Below, piece after piece: positions 1-9,249 of a stretch of DNA of 64,000 nt. Below the pieces are notes generated by a model. It made no database searches. It had not been told where the DNA came from and saw only the letters and a program-made list of their open reading frames with translations. A program made the translations under genes and the position numbers. The stretch is from Rhizobium sp. P32RR-XVIII (GTDB lineage Bacteria > Pseudomonadota > Alphaproteobacteria > Rhizobiales > Rhizobiaceae). Location of the stretch: NCBI RefSeq assembly GCF_012641395.1, contig NZ_JABAIH010000002.1, forward strand, positions 806,001-870,000, given 5' to 3'. Within the stretch, counting starts at the first letter, position 1, and each line of letters opens with the position of its first letter.

Positions 1-757
1 GGACGGCGATGCCGAGCGGCTTGGCCGTTTCCACGATCAGCTTCGTCATGTCGATGTCGGCACGCGATGGCGTCGGATCCCCGGAGGGATGATTGTGGAC
101 GAGGATGATGGCCGTCGCCGAGAGTTCGAGGGCACGTTTGACGACCTCGCGCGGATAGACCGGCGTATGGTCGATCGTGCCGCGGCCCTGAACTTCGTCG
201 GCAATGAGTGCGTTGCGCTTGTCGAGGAACAGGATGCGGAACTGCTCGCGCGCCTCATGCGCCATGGCGGCATGGCAGTATTGGATCACCGAGGACCAGG
301 AGCCCAGCACCTGCTTGCCCTTGAGTTCGCTTTTCAAGGTGCGATGGGCGACGGCGGAAATCAGCTTGATGTCCAGCGCGACGGCCTCGCCGACGCCTTT
401 GACCTCTTGCAGAAGCGACGCCGGAGCACCGAAGACGCCAGCGAGCGAACCGAAGCGATCGAGCAGCGCCTTGGCGATCGGCTTCGTGTCGCGCCGCGGG
501 ATCAGCCGGAACAGCAGCAGCTCGAGCACTTCGTAATCGGCAAGCGCGGTATCGCCATGATCGCGGAAGCGACCGCGCAGCCGCTCGCGATGGCCGTGAT
601 AGTGCTCTTCCTTCGACAGTGCCGCAGGAAGCGCCTGCTTCCCGAGCGCGGAGGGCTTGACCGGCTGATCGGCAAAGAGCTGCCGCTCGTCGGCAGGTGA
701 GGGGTCCAGGTCGAAAGGCAGTTCGTCGTTCGTGTGAGAAACAGGACCTTTCGCCAT
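1..757 (-). CDS. radC: DNA repair protein RadC (JAMM/MPN domain), 3' end off window
   Basis: Reading leftward from the ATG at 757, 252 codons are visible and the C-terminus lies beyond base 1. Residues ~50-125 form the UPF0758 N-terminal helix-hairpin-helix part ([13 protein letters not shown], then a GVGEAVA hairpin). The JAMM metal motif HxH(x)10D is complete: H221, H223 and D234 within [11 protein letters not shown]. RadC proteins are predicted Zn-binding MPN proteins; the role in DNA repair is historical and the biochemical function is unsettled. The start lies 6 bp from the stop of map, so the two genes probably form one leftward operon. About 25 residues are probably missing, judging by the usual family length. 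Confidence 0.93.
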   Translation of the reverse strand, partial: MAKGPVSHTNDELPFDLDPSPADERQLFADQPVKPSALGKQALPAALSKEEHYHGHRERLRGRFRDHGDTALADYEVLELLLFRLIPRRDTKPIAKALLDRFGSLAGVFGAPASLLQEVKGVGEAVALDIKLISAVAHRTLKSELKGKQVLGSWSSVIQYCHAAMAHEAREQFRILFLDKRNALIADEVQGRGTIDHTPVYPREVVKRALELSATAIILVHNHPSGDPTPSRADIDMTKLIVETAKPLGIAV

Positions 758-763
758 CTACAC

Positions 764-1597
764 TTACCCGTTCAGCGGCAGGCCCGGCCGGTCGAGGCCG
801 CCGGGCGAAAGCGTGAAGATTTCGCAGCCATTGGCCGTGACCCCGACCGTGTGTTCATATTGCGCCGAGAGCGACCGGTCGCGGGTCACCGCCGTCCAGC
901 CGTCGGCGAGGACCTTCACATGCGGCCGGCCGAGATTGATCATCGGCTCGATGGTGAAGATCATGCCTTCCCTGAGTTCCGGGCCTTCGTTGGCGCGGCC
1001 ATAATGCAGGATGTTTGGCGAATCGTGGAAGAGGCGGCCGACGCCATGGCCGCAGAAATCGCGAACGACCGAGCAGCGCTGCGCTTCGGCATAGGTCTGG
1101 ATCGCTTCGCCGATCGCACCGGTACGCGCACCCGGACGGACGGCGGCAATGCCGCGCATCAGCGCTTCATGGGTGACTTCGAGGAGCCGTTCGGCGGCAC
1201 GCTTGATCTGCCCGACCGGATACATGCGGCTGGAATCGCCATGCCAGCCGTCGAGCACATAGGTGACGTCAATATTGACGATGTCGCCCTCGCGCAGCGG
1301 CTTTGCGTCCGGAATCCCGTGGCAGACAACATGGTTGATCGAGGTGCAGGTGGATTTGGTATAGCCGCGATAATTCAGCGTCGCCGGATAGGCGCCGTTG
1401 TCCATGCCGAATTCGAAGACAAACCGATCGATCGCGTCGGTCGGAAGACCTGGCTCGACGACCGCGGCGAGTTCATCGAGGCAGCGGGCTGCAAGCTGGC
1501 ACGCCTTGCGCATGCCTTCGAAGGCCTCGGGGCCGTAGAGCCTGATGGCGCCGGTATTCTTCGGCGGCGCGGAGGAGGCTTCGATATAGTTCACCAT
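764..1597 (-). CDS. map: Methionine aminopeptidase, type I
   Basis: 277 aa, a normal length for bacterial type I MetAP, which removes the initiator Met from nascent proteins in the cytoplasm. All five dinuclear metal ligands are visible: D110 (NID), D121 (HGDSS), H184 (CGHGVG), E217 (IEPM) and E248 (QYEHT). The catalytic His follows CHG near residue 93. The N-terminal extension of about 20 residues (EASSAPPKNTG) is not part of the fold. It lies directly upstream of radC with a 6-bp spacer. Its own promoter should lie in the gene-free stretch to the right. Confidence 0.97.
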   Translation of the reverse strand: MVNYIEASSAPPKNTGAIRLYGPEAFEGMRKACQLAARCLDELAAVVEPGLPTDAIDRFVFEFGMDNGAYPATLNYRGYTKSTCTSINHVVCHGIPDAKPLREGDIVNIDVTYVLDGWHGDSSRMYPVGQIKRAAERLLEVTHEALMRGIAAVRPGARTGAIGEAIQTYAEAQRCSVVRDFCGHGVGRLFHDSPNILHYGRANEGPELREGMIFTIEPMINLGRPHVKVLADGWTAVTRDRSLSAQYEHTVGVTANGCEIFTLSPGGLDRPGLPLNG

Positions 1598-2368
1598 TGA
1601 CGGGCCTTAGCGGAGATTGTCTTAACGTACATAATGCAGCTATGCCGCGTTCGTCCATCGCGATCAACTGCAAGCACGAGATTTGTGTCATCTCGATACG
1701 GTACACCGACACGGCTTTCCGTTCACGCGATGAATCCACCCGTGCCTTGCATCTGCATTTCAACTCGGACGGGGCGCTGGAAATTGCCGCGTTGAGTAGA
1801 AGTATATGGCGCTTCCCAGCGCCCCGTTCGGCGGTTTTTATCCGCAACTCCGGCCTCTCTGCTCGGATCCCAGCACCGCCGGTCCGTCTGTGTGCCCCAC
1901 AGGCACGTCCGAAATCACCCGGCCGGCATTTTCGCCCGACCGCCGCCCCGGAGGGAGACAATTTTCTGCGGACCCCGGCGGCGGGAGCTTACGTCCTTCT
2001 TCCGCAACCGGCGCCGGTCCCGTCTCGCCGCGACGCCTCGCGGTGTATCCGTGACGGAACGGAAGGATGATGTCACAGGTTCGGTGGGCGCCGATGAAAT
2101 GGCAGGGTGGCGATTGATTTTGTTGGGTTTTCGGCGTTTGTCATGCACGGAAGCGATCTTCCCCCACGAGGGCGTGGCAAGTTCGCTCTCCACTTTGGGA
2201 GCTCTCTCAACAGTTAGCCGAAGGCTAAGTTAGAAATTGCGGACTGCTTCCGGCCCCTAAGCGGCCTTGCGGCTCCAGTGCAATAAGCCGTGGTTTCTTC
2301 TTGTTACCCGTTGACTTTTGGAGCAACCGAAGATTGCTCTATCCTTCAACACGCGCACGGAAAGCAAG
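1598..2368. other. Gene-free stretch, no supported gene
   Basis: About 770 bp between the start of map and the next credible start. Several open frames cross it (for example 1597-2070 plus and 1915-2193 minus), but they are Pro/Arg-rich, overlap one another and have no recognisable family. The left end must carry the map promoter. The right end (from about 2230) drops in GC, like the gene that follows. I see no tRNA, rRNA or clear terminator here. A structured RNA in the GC-rich part (1800-2100) cannot be excluded by eye. Confidence 0.5.
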
Positions 2369-3142
2369 ATGGCCTCAAACTGGCTCGATTACTTCACCTT
2401 GAACAATATTGGTTTTGTGATTGGTGTCCTTGGTTTTCTATTCTCAATTTACACTTACCTGCGAACCCGTGAACGTCGGGCGATGCTCTATGAGAAAATG
2501 GAAACGAGGATCGTCGGCGGGAACGGATCTAAAATACTGGACGGGAAGATCGAGATACGTTTTTCTGGGCGGACGATAGAACGGGTTACCAAAACAACGT
2601 TCTGGGTGTGGAACGGCGGGAACAGAACAATCTCGGCCGAAGACATCGCTAAAGGCGATCCATTGCGCTTCGCAGTGCCTAAGCAGTGCGAGGTTCTAGA
2701 AGTGTCGATTGTTTCGATGTCGTCCCCCAGTAACAATGCTTCACTGAAGGCCATCACCGCTAATGCCATCGTGCCCGAATTTGAGTTCCTCGACTCAAAT
2801 CAGGGGTTTAAGTGCGAGGTGTTGCATACTGCACCGACGGGACTTTTTGAGATAGAAGGAACGATTAAGGGAATAGGGCAGCCGAGAGAAGCAGATAATT
2901 CCTCATTCCTTACTATTCCGCTTATTTTACTACAGATGCTTCTGCGCTCTGTTTTTATAATTTCCATCGGTATCGCGACAGGTCTACTTATAGCTTTGCC
3001 CATTCCACTAGACTATAAATTTGTCCGTGGCCTGATCATAGCTGTCTCCCTAGTGGCATTTAGTATTGCCGGTTTCGTCATCCAAGATAAGTTAGATGAT
3101 TATTTCTCAAAGCGTCGGCCACCCGGGTCGCTTGATGCTTAA
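2369..3142 (+). CDS. Hypothetical membrane protein, low GC, probable acquired gene
   Basis: 257 aa from the ATG at 2369 (MASNWLDYF); an upstream in-frame ATG at 2318 would add 17 unlikely residues. One N-terminal membrane segment (about residues 13-30, FVIGVLGFLFSIYTYL) is followed by a soluble middle domain of about 140 residues (WVWNGGNRTI, later TGLFEIEGTI). Two or three C-terminal membrane segments and a charged tail come last. Codon use and GC are clearly lower than in all neighbours, which suggests transfer. I do not recognise a family. The layout (membrane, beta-rich soluble domain, membrane) occurs in accessory-region proteins, but no function can be given. Confidence 0.7.
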   Translation: MASNWLDYFTLNNIGFVIGVLGFLFSIYTYLRTRERRAMLYEKMETRIVGGNGSKILDGKIEIRFSGRTIERVTKTTFWVWNGGNRTISAEDIAKGDPLRFAVPKQCEVLEVSIVSMSSPSNNASLKAITANAIVPEFEFLDSNQGFKCEVLHTAPTGLFEIEGTIKGIGQPREADNSSFLTIPLILLQMLLRSVFIISIGIATGLLIALPIPLDYKFVRGLIIAVSLVAFSIAGFVIQDKLDDYFSKRRPPGSLDA

Positions 3143-3336
3143 GCCGCTGGTGACCGAGCTGTGGACGTCCGCCTCTGGCGGCCCGAAGGTGCCATCGCCT
3201 TACCAGTGAGCTACGGAGAATATTGTCCATGATATACATCTGTTCCACGTCAGGCTCAGAGGGCGGTTTGATGACAGACTGGAATTAGCGGTCCTGCGTG
3301 CCAAACGAAGCGGACTGATAGGGGTGATCTCAGACG

Positions 3337-3807
3337 ATGCTGTTCAATCTGCTCAATGCTCCATCGCCGGACCAGATTTCCCAGGTCATCTCGCATTCGA
3401 TTGCCCCGTCCTTTCTGCTGGGCGCTGTGGCGGCCTTCGTTTCGCTGCTGTATTCACGGCTGAATGACATTCTGCACCGCGTGCGCGACCTGAACGCGCT
3501 TCCGGAAGCCGAAAACGCGCGGAGCCATCTAAGGGAGGATCTACCCCGGCTCCGGAGGCGCGCTCGGCTGCTCAACAGTGCCATCTACTACGCGGTTCTC
3601 AGCGGGATCGTGGCCACATTTCTGATGATCTTCTCGTTCGCCAGCGCCTTTGTTGGCACGCAGCATATCTTCGGGGCCGGCATCCTCTTTTCAGTCTCGC
3701 TTTCCCTGCTTGCGGTCGCGCTTATCATGCTGGCTCTCGAAGTCAGAATTGCGCTCAACGAATACGACCACCACTACGCCAGCGGCGGTCATGGCGGACT
3801 CGACTGA
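3337..3807 (+). CDS. DUF2721-type small membrane protein
   Basis: 156 aa. It has an N-terminal membrane helix (SFLLGAVAAFVSLLYSRL), a basic, highly charged linker carrying arginine runs (RVRDLNAL to PRLRRRARLL), and two C-terminal membrane helices (YYAVLSGIVATFLMIF and FGAGILFSVSLSLLAVALI). This helix, Arg-rich loop, two-helix pattern ending in an EVR-type motif fits DUF2721 proteins, which are of unknown function. It stands alone between the low-GC orphan and the convergent marC-like gene. The family call is from pattern only. Confidence 0.75.
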   Translation: MLFNLLNAPSPDQISQVISHSIAPSFLLGAVAAFVSLLYSRLNDILHRVRDLNALPEAENARSHLREDLPRLRRRARLLNSAIYYAVLSGIVATFLMIFSFASAFVGTQHIFGAGILFSVSLSLLAVALIMLALEVRIALNEYDHHYASGGHGGLD

Positions 3808-3866
3808 GGAGTGGATCACGTTGGCTTGGTGCAAACGCGGTGGGAGACGTCGATCGCGCCTGCACC

Positions 3867-4514
3867 TCAATGGTCGGCGATGTCGAGGATCCCGAGGGTG
3901 TCCAACCCAAAAAGCATGAGTTGGACGGCAACGGCTGCCAGCAGTACCCCGAACACGACCTCTGAAATAATGAGACTGACCGGATTCAAGCGCTTCGATA
4001 GCTTGTCGATGTTGGAAAAGACCAAATAATCGAAGGCTCCCACCACCAAGACCATCCCAAGCACCAGCCCAGCGCTTGCGATGGTCCTTATCTCGGCGGA
4101 CGTAATGATCAGCAAGGTGATCCCGACCGGGTTCAACAAGTAGGGTATGGCGAGGGGATAGACGGCAATCTTTTTCGGGTCCGGCAGGATGTCGGTTTCC
4201 TCGGATTCGGGCTTCTTTCCCGGAGCCGAAACCATTTCAATCGCGAGAATTGCCAATATGATCGAACCGGCGACCGCAACGGCACCTCCGGTCACGTGAA
4301 GAAGACGCATGAGGAACCACCCGGTTGCGAAAAGCACGATCGCCGTGGTGACCGCGATCAATACCATCTGGCGGCCAATGGTTCGCTGCGTCGCCGTATC
4401 GAAATTTTTCGTCTTCTCAAGAAACGGGACGAGTGCAATCTTTGGACCCATCCCGATCAGCAGGAGGAGTAGAACCTTCAAGACAAGATCGAGGTCGATG
4501 ACCGTGAAATCCAT
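3867..4514 (-). CDS. MarC family integral membrane protein
   Basis: 215 aa with about six membrane segments. Features of the MarC/UPF0056 family are the N-terminal KVLLLLLIGMGPKIALVPFL segment and the central PLAIPYLLNPVGI segment, matching the conserved proline-rich helix of the family. MarC proteins are inner-membrane proteins without a proven transport substrate; the old link to antibiotic resistance has been withdrawn. The acidic cytoplasmic loop (KKPESEETD) between helices 3 and 4 is longer than usual. It is monocistronic and convergent with the DUF2721 gene. Confidence 0.85.
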   Translation of the reverse strand: MDFTVIDLDLVLKVLLLLLIGMGPKIALVPFLEKTKNFDTATQRTIGRQMVLIAVTTAIVLFATGWFLMRLLHVTGGAVAVAGSIILAILAIEMVSAPGKKPESEETDILPDPKKIAVYPLAIPYLLNPVGITLLIITSAEIRTIASAGLVLGMVLVVGAFDYLVFSNIDKLSKRLNPVSLIISEVVFGVLLAAVAVQLMLFGLDTLGILDIADH

Positions 4515-4700
4515 GGCAAACCGCTCCCTCCGCTGCCACGCAAAATCAGTCGGTTGCCACAGTGTGTAGAAGGATCAGAGAACGTTGAGAGATACCCCAC
4601 TCCGCATCCTTGACGCGTAGCTCCGATCCTTCGATATTAGCTATTACTAAATCGTTGGCAAGTTGAATGCATCGGCCTTCCGTTTTGAGGGGGTGCCGCC

Positions 4701-5828
4701 ATGGCGGACGAAGATGCTGTATCGGAGCGCTCGACCGGCGCGCCGTCGACTCATAAAGCTCGACCATCGGCCAACCCGGTGCTTCGCGTGACGCTGATCG
4801 TGATCGCGATTTGCCTCGCGCTGTTTATCTATGGTGTCGCAGCGGACCGCTACACGCCCTACACCGTGCAGGGATTGGTCCAGGCATATCTCGTCAGGAT
4901 CGCCCCGGAGGTTTCTGGCCGCGTGAGCGAAGTGAATGTCTCGACAGATCAGCGGGTAGCACCCGGAGCGACACTCTTCCAGATCGATCCTGAACAATAT
5001 GAGATCGCTGTCCGTCGCGCGGAGGCATATCTTCAGACGGTGGGGCAATCGATTGGCGCCTCGACCGCAGCAATCGCAACGGCTCAGGCAAAAGTAGCCG
5101 AGGCTCTTGCCCAGCGGGAGAATGCCCTCGATCAGGCGGCCCGCACCGTCGTACTCGTCGGCAAAGGCGTACTCGCCAGGGCACGACAGACAGAGGCGCA
5201 GGCTAACCTGGACGCCGCCGAGGCGATCGTCAGGCAGGCCGAGGCCGAGCTCGAGCGAGCCACGCAGGCTCTTGGCCCCGTGGGCGACGACAATCCCCAA
5301 ATCCGCGAGGCCATGGCGGCATTGGCCCAGGCCAATCTGGACTTGCAAAACACCACTGTCGTGGCTCCCTCAGAGGGCGGCGCTACCAGTCTCGCCCTTG
5401 CCGCCGGACAGATGTTGGGAAAGGGTGAGACCGCAATGAGCTACCTCGACCTGAGGGAAGTTTGGATCGAGGCCGCATTCAAGGAGAACAACCTGGAGAA
5501 CATAACTGTCGGCGACCCCGCCGAGATCGTTCTTGATATTCTGCCGGGCCGCGTCTTCTCCGGCCGCGTCTCGGCAATCGGCTACGCAGTCGGAAACCGC
5601 AGTGTCGACGTCCGAACCGGCCTGCCAAGCCCAAGGACCCAGAGCGGCTGGATTCGGTCGCCGCAGTTGATGCCGGTTCGCATCGAGTTCGACGTCGAAA
5701 CCAAGCCGAATGTTCTGCGATTCGGCTCCCAGGCCAATGTCATGATCTATACCAGCGGCAATTCCTTTATGAACGCGATTGCCTATCTCAGGATGAGGCT
5801 GGGCGCGCTGTTGGCCTATGTCCAGTAG
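4701..5828 (+). CDS. HlyD/EmrA-type membrane fusion protein
   Basis: 375 aa. A short cytoplasmic N-terminus and one membrane anchor (VTLIVIAICLALFIYGVA, about residues 30-50) precede the first biotinyl-lipoyl half (RIAPEVSGRVSEV). A long coiled coil (about 85-190, rich in AQA and EAE repeats), the second lipoyl half (VVAPSEGG) and the beta-barrel follow. As a periplasmic adaptor it would join the inner-membrane partner encoded next to an outer-membrane channel. The downstream gene overlaps by 11 bp, showing translational coupling. The substrate is unknown; the partner suggests efflux of aromatic or organic acids. Confidence 0.9.
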   Translation: MADEDAVSERSTGAPSTHKARPSANPVLRVTLIVIAICLALFIYGVAADRYTPYTVQGLVQAYLVRIAPEVSGRVSEVNVSTDQRVAPGATLFQIDPEQYEIAVRRAEAYLQTVGQSIGASTAAIATAQAKVAEALAQRENALDQAARTVVLVGKGVLARARQTEAQANLDAAEAIVRQAEAELERATQALGPVGDDNPQIREAMAALAQANLDLQNTTVVAPSEGGATSLALAAGQMLGKGETAMSYLDLREVWIEAAFKENNLENITVGDPAEIVLDILPGRVFSGRVSAIGYAVGNRSVDVRTGLPSPRTQSGWIRSPQLMPVRIEFDVETKPNVLRFGSQANVMIYTSGNSFMNAIAYLRMRLGALLAYVQ

Positions 5829-6876
5829 CTCTACCCACGCCGCGACCGCGGCCGGAAAACGAGCCGCTCTTCGCCTCGCATTCGGCGTGACGGTCTGTTT
5901 CGCATTGGTCGAGGCATTTGACTGGGACGCGACCTTCCTCGCGCCACTCCTGGCTGCGAACATGCTCGTCAGGTTGGAACGTTACCCGAGCCTCGCCCAG
6001 GGCGTCCTGTTCGTCGTCCTGATCGCGTTATCGAGTGGCGCTGTACTACTACTCACCAACGTCCTTTCCTCATCCCCGGCGGTCCTGATCCTCGCGCTTG
6101 CGCTCTTGATGTATCTCACCTTCTACGCCCACCGGCGGGGCGCACCGGACCTGGCTACGTTTCTGCCCCAGCTTTCGGTGGTTACGATTCCGGTCATCGC
6201 GGTTCTCTCGCCTCAATTGTCCGGCCAGTTTGCGTCAACCCTTGTATCGGCCGGAATCGCCGCGCTCCTCGTCGTCTGGCTAGCCTACGCGGCGTTTCCG
6301 CCGCTGTCCGACGGCCCCGCTTCGTCCAGCGTTGCCCGACCGGCCCAACCGCCCCGGACCGCCTCCTCGAATGCGCTTCTTGACACACTCGTCCTGGCTC
6401 CGGCCCTTGCCTGGTTTATCCTCGATGCCACCGAGGTCGCCGTCGTGGCGCTAATCATCATCGTGACCTTGCTTCGCATGCGTGATGCCGAACAGTCGCT
6501 GCGGGCCGCGTTCGGCCTGATCCTTGCGAACCTGATCGGCGGCGTGGCGGCCGCGATCGTCTACAGTCTCGTAATTCTGGCGAACACCTTTCTATTTTTC
6601 GTCACCGCATGCCTTGCCGCGAGCCTCATCTTCGCGGGACGGATCGCCACGGCAGGGGACAGAGCACCCGTCTACGCGATAGCCCTTGCAACCTTCATCC
6701 TCCTCCTGGGATTGGGGATGACGCCCCTGCCGGGCGGCAGCAGCGAGTTTTTCGTCGCTCGGCTGCAAAACGTGCTCCTCGCCTCGGCCTACACGATCGG
6801 TGGCATATCGCTGACGTCCCGCTGGCGGCACGCTCACACGAGCGGTACCGAGGAGCTGAGCGGATCACGCGTCTGA
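5818..6876 (+). CDS. DUF2955 / FUSC-like inner-membrane transporter subunit
   Basis: 352 aa, almost wholly hydrophobic, with two blocks of about five membrane helices split by a Pro/Ser-rich cytoplasmic linker (about residues 165-185). This two-block layout, and pairing with an upstream HlyD protein, is typical of DUF2955 proteins related to the aromatic-acid exporter (FUSC/AaeB) group. The ATG at 5818 lies inside the end of the HlyD gene, so the two are translated together. The family's full-length FUSC cytoplasmic domain is absent, as is normal for DUF2955. The substrate cannot be told from sequence. Confidence 0.85.
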   Translation: MSSSSTHAATAAGKRAALRLAFGVTVCFALVEAFDWDATFLAPLLAANMLVRLERYPSLAQGVLFVVLIALSSGAVLLLTNVLSSSPAVLILALALLMYLTFYAHRRGAPDLATFLPQLSVVTIPVIAVLSPQLSGQFASTLVSAGIAALLVVWLAYAAFPPLSDGPASSSVARPAQPPRTASSNALLDTLVLAPALAWFILDATEVAVVALIIIVTLLRMRDAEQSLRAAFGLILANLIGGVAAAIVYSLVILANTFLFFVTACLAASLIFAGRIATAGDRAPVYAIALATFILLLGLGMTPLPGGSSEFFVARLQNVLLASAYTIGGISLTSRWRHAHTSGTEELSGSRV

Positions 6877-6965
6877 AGAAGCAATTCGAAGGACGGTCTT
6901 GAAGGAACGCCAGTCGACCCAGGATACACTCGGTGGAAGCCTTCACAGCTCTCAGCCGCCGAGGC

Positions 6966-8063
6966 TCATGGTGCGACCGCAAAGAACAAGAACACCGCGA
7001 AGACAACCAAATGGACAATGCCCTGAAGCACCGTGGTCCGCCCCGTCCCCAAGGTGATCACGCTGAGGATGAGCGTTAGCCCCAGCAGGACCCGGTCCTT
7101 GTCGTCCAGGCCGAGTTCGAGGGGCTGGTGGAGCATGATCGAAACGAGAACAACTGCAGGAATCGTCAAGCCGATCGCCGCAAGGACCGATCCCAATGCC
7201 AGGTTCAGGCTGGTCTGCAATCGATTGGCTTGGGCGGCTCTGCCTGCGGCGAGGCATTCAGGAAGCAATACGATGGCCGCAATAATGATCCCGACGACCG
7301 CCTTCGGCACCCCAAGCCAATTTATTCCTGCCTCCACCACCGGCGTCAGTGATTTCGCAAGCCCCACGACGGCGACCAGCGAGACGAGCAACAATGCTGC
7401 GCTGGCGGCGGTCGTCCTGCTTGAGGGTAATGACGCATGCGCATCCTCGTCATCGGCTTCAACCGGAAGGAAGTAGTCGCGATGCCGAACGGTCTGGACG
7501 AAGACAAATGACACGTAGAGGACCAGCGAGACGATACCCGCGAATATAAGCTGCGCCGTACTGAACATCGGACCGACTGACGTCGCGACGACGTTTGGCA
7601 CAAGCATGGTAAGGGTGGTCAGAGCAGCCAGGACGGCCAAGGCGGCACTTGCTCCCTGGACCTGAAATCCCTGCTCATGATGGCGCATTCCACCCAACAG
7701 CAAGCATAGACCGACGATGCCGTTCATCACGATCATGACTGCGGCGAATACCGTGTCGCGTGCCAGCCCCGCCTTTTCAGCTGGGGCTGAGATCATTACC
7801 GAGACGATCAGCGCAACTTCGATTATCGTGACGGCAAGTGCCAGAACGAGCGTGCCGAAGGGTTCTCCGATACGGTGAGCGACGACCTCGGCATGATAGA
7901 CGGCAACGAAAACGGTCGCGACCAGGGCTATTCCTGCAACGACGAGGATCCCAATTCCCTGGCCAAAGAATGGCGCGGCGAAGAGTACGATCCACGCGGC
8001 TAGAGGCCACGTCCATGCCCATCTCGGCGTTCTTTGAGCTGCCATAGCCGGGAAATCCCCCAT
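6966..8063 (-). CDS. Cation/proton antiporter, y4hA/ChaA type
   Basis: About 365 aa from the ATG at 8063. A second ATG at 8045 (MAAQRTPRW) is equally possible and an upstream one at 8189 is less likely. Eleven hydrophobic segments are visible. The two CaCA-type alpha repeats are clear: first IGEPFGTLVLALAVTIIEVAL, second AAIVLLPECLAAGRAAQANR with SLNLALGSVLAAIGLTIP. The acidic residues in TIIEVAL and LLPECLAA are the expected ion-binding glutamates. ChaA-type proteins exchange Na+, K+ or Ca2+ for protons across the inner membrane. An acidic loop (ADDEDAH) sits between the two halves. It is convergent with the DUF2955 gene. Confidence 0.88.
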   Translation of the reverse strand: MGDFPAMAAQRTPRWAWTWPLAAWIVLFAAPFFGQGIGILVVAGIALVATVFVAVYHAEVVAHRIGEPFGTLVLALAVTIIEVALIVSVMISAPAEKAGLARDTVFAAVMIVMNGIVGLCLLLGGMRHHEQGFQVQGASAALAVLAALTTLTMLVPNVVATSVGPMFSTAQLIFAGIVSLVLYVSFVFVQTVRHRDYFLPVEADDEDAHASLPSSRTTAASAALLLVSLVAVVGLAKSLTPVVEAGINWLGVPKAVVGIIIAAIVLLPECLAAGRAAQANRLQTSLNLALGSVLAAIGLTIPAVVLVSIMLHQPLELGLDDKDRVLLGLTLILSVITLGTGRTTVLQGIVHLVVFAVFLFFAVAP

Positions 8064-8314
8064 TCCGTCGGCCGGCGCAGTATACGGAGCGCGAGCCTGC
8101 GTGGTCAACCAGTCCCACCGCGCGGCATTCGGCGGGAAGGCGGTTTCGCAATCTGCCTGGATCGCTTCCGAACGAAGCGGGAAAGCCACGAAGGTGGTCG
8201 ATCACAACGACGGTTGGGCGCCGGCTGCGCCTTTCCGTTCACATTCGGCGCAATCCCGCCTATTGATGAGTGCAGGCAGCTTCACTGGGTGAGCCCAGGG
8301 GAGGGGGAGGCATC

Positions 8315-9220
8315 ATGACCGAGACGCGACGCAAGCTGACGACCATCTTCTGCGCCGACGTGCAGGACTACACCCGCCTGATGGGCGCGGACGAGGAAGG
8401 CACGCTGGCAATGCTGAAACGGCATCGCGATGCGATGTCGCGCCTCATCGGCTTGCACGGAGGGCGGGTGATCAATACCTGGGGTGACGGGCTGATCGCC
8501 GAATTTCCGAGCGTGGTCGAGGCTGTGCGCGCGGCGGTGGACGTTCAGAACGAACTCGCCGGCATGAACGCGACGCGGCCGGCGGACGGGCGCATGCTGT
8601 TCCGCATCGGTATCAATCTTGGCGATGTGATTGCCGACGGCGAGGATATCTATGGTGACGGGGTCAATATCGCCGCACGGCTGCAGGCGTCGGCGGCTGC
8701 CGGCGGTGTCGTCATCTCGAATACTGTCTACGAACAGGTCCGCAACAAGGTGGCCGTCGGTTTCGATTTCCTCGGGCCGCTGACGGTGAAGAATGTTTCG
8801 GAGCCGGTGCCGAGCTATGCCGTGCGCATCGGGGAGGACGCCGGCGACGCCCCGCCGCCGCAAGCCGCAACGACCCGTCCGGAGGCCATTCCGGCGAAGT
8901 CCACGCAGCAGCCGAACCGGAGAGTCCGGAAGATCTTTGCCGTGTTCGCATTGGCGGCAGCTGCCTTGGTGGCAATCAACCTCCTGTCCTGGCAGGGGGG
9001 TTTCTGGGCCGCCTGGCCGCTCCTCGGCCTTGCCTTCGTTTCGGCACTAATCTGGATTCGGAGCCAAGATCGTATCGACCGGCGGATGGCCACGCTGGCG
9101 GCCATTGCGCTCGGCATCGTCGCAATCAACCTGCTTTCGTGGCACGGGATATTTTGGGCAGTCTGGCCGCTTCTGGGCTTAGCCGTCGCTGCCGGCCTTC
9201 AGTGGGCGACGCGCGGCTGA
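8315..9220 (+). CDS. Class III adenylate/guanylate cyclase with duplicated C-terminal membrane module
   Basis: 301 aa from the ATG at 8315, preceded by a strong GGGGGAGG ribosome site at 8303-8310. Residues 5-180 form a class III cyclase domain. It shows the first metal-binding Asp in CADVQDY, the second in WGDGLIAEF, and the transition-state Asn/Arg in GDGVNIAARLQ. After a Pro/Ala-rich linker come two near-identical membrane modules, each NLLSW-x-G-x-FWA-x-WPLLGLA, separated by a short basic loop (RSQDRIDRR). This tandem duplication ends the protein. The cyclase is thus N-terminal and cytoplasmic with a C-terminal anchor. It probably makes cAMP; no sensor domain is seen other than the membrane module. 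Confidence 0.9.
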   Translation: MTETRRKLTTIFCADVQDYTRLMGADEEGTLAMLKRHRDAMSRLIGLHGGRVINTWGDGLIAEFPSVVEAVRAAVDVQNELAGMNATRPADGRMLFRIGINLGDVIADGEDIYGDGVNIAARLQASAAAGGVVISNTVYEQVRNKVAVGFDFLGPLTVKNVSEPVPSYAVRIGEDAGDAPPPQAATTRPEAIPAKSTQQPNRRVRKIFAVFALAAAALVAINLLSWQGGFWAAWPLLGLAFVSALIWIRSQDRIDRRMATLAAIALGIVAINLLSWHGIFWAVWPLLGLAVAAGLQWATRG

Positions 9221-9228
9221 TTGGAGGA

Positions 9229-9247
9229 CAGCTGGCAAAGCCAGCTG
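9229..9247. terminator. Bidirectional hairpin between convergent genes
   Basis: A perfect 8-bp stem CAGCTGGC / GCCAGCTG with a 3-base loop lies between the cyclase stop (9220) and the stop of the convergent gene (9250). There is no T-run, so it may be a weak or Rho-assisted terminator for both directions. Confidence 0.5.
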
Positions 9248-9249
9248 CG

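Noticed and set aside
1621..1640. TTAACGTACATAA near the map promoter looks like the core of the regulon element
   Set aside because: It shares only TAACGTAC and lacks the TTTAC half and the CTT end; with only 8 matching bases, chance is enough.
1597..2070. Open frame of 157 aa on the plus strand
   Set aside because: Composition is Arg/Pro/Ala-rich without domain or ribosome site, and it overlaps other equally poor frames; a high-GC shadow.
3155..3230. Minus strand GTAGCTCACTGGTAAGGC looks like a tRNA D arm
   Set aside because: No matching anticodon and T arms or acceptor stem could be found around it; at best a decayed fragment.
4647..5348. Long minus frame opposite the HlyD gene, and similar antisense frames opposite hom, phaC, recJ, emrB and the BatD-like gene
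   Set aside because: All are antisense shadows of well-supported genes in high-GC DNA.
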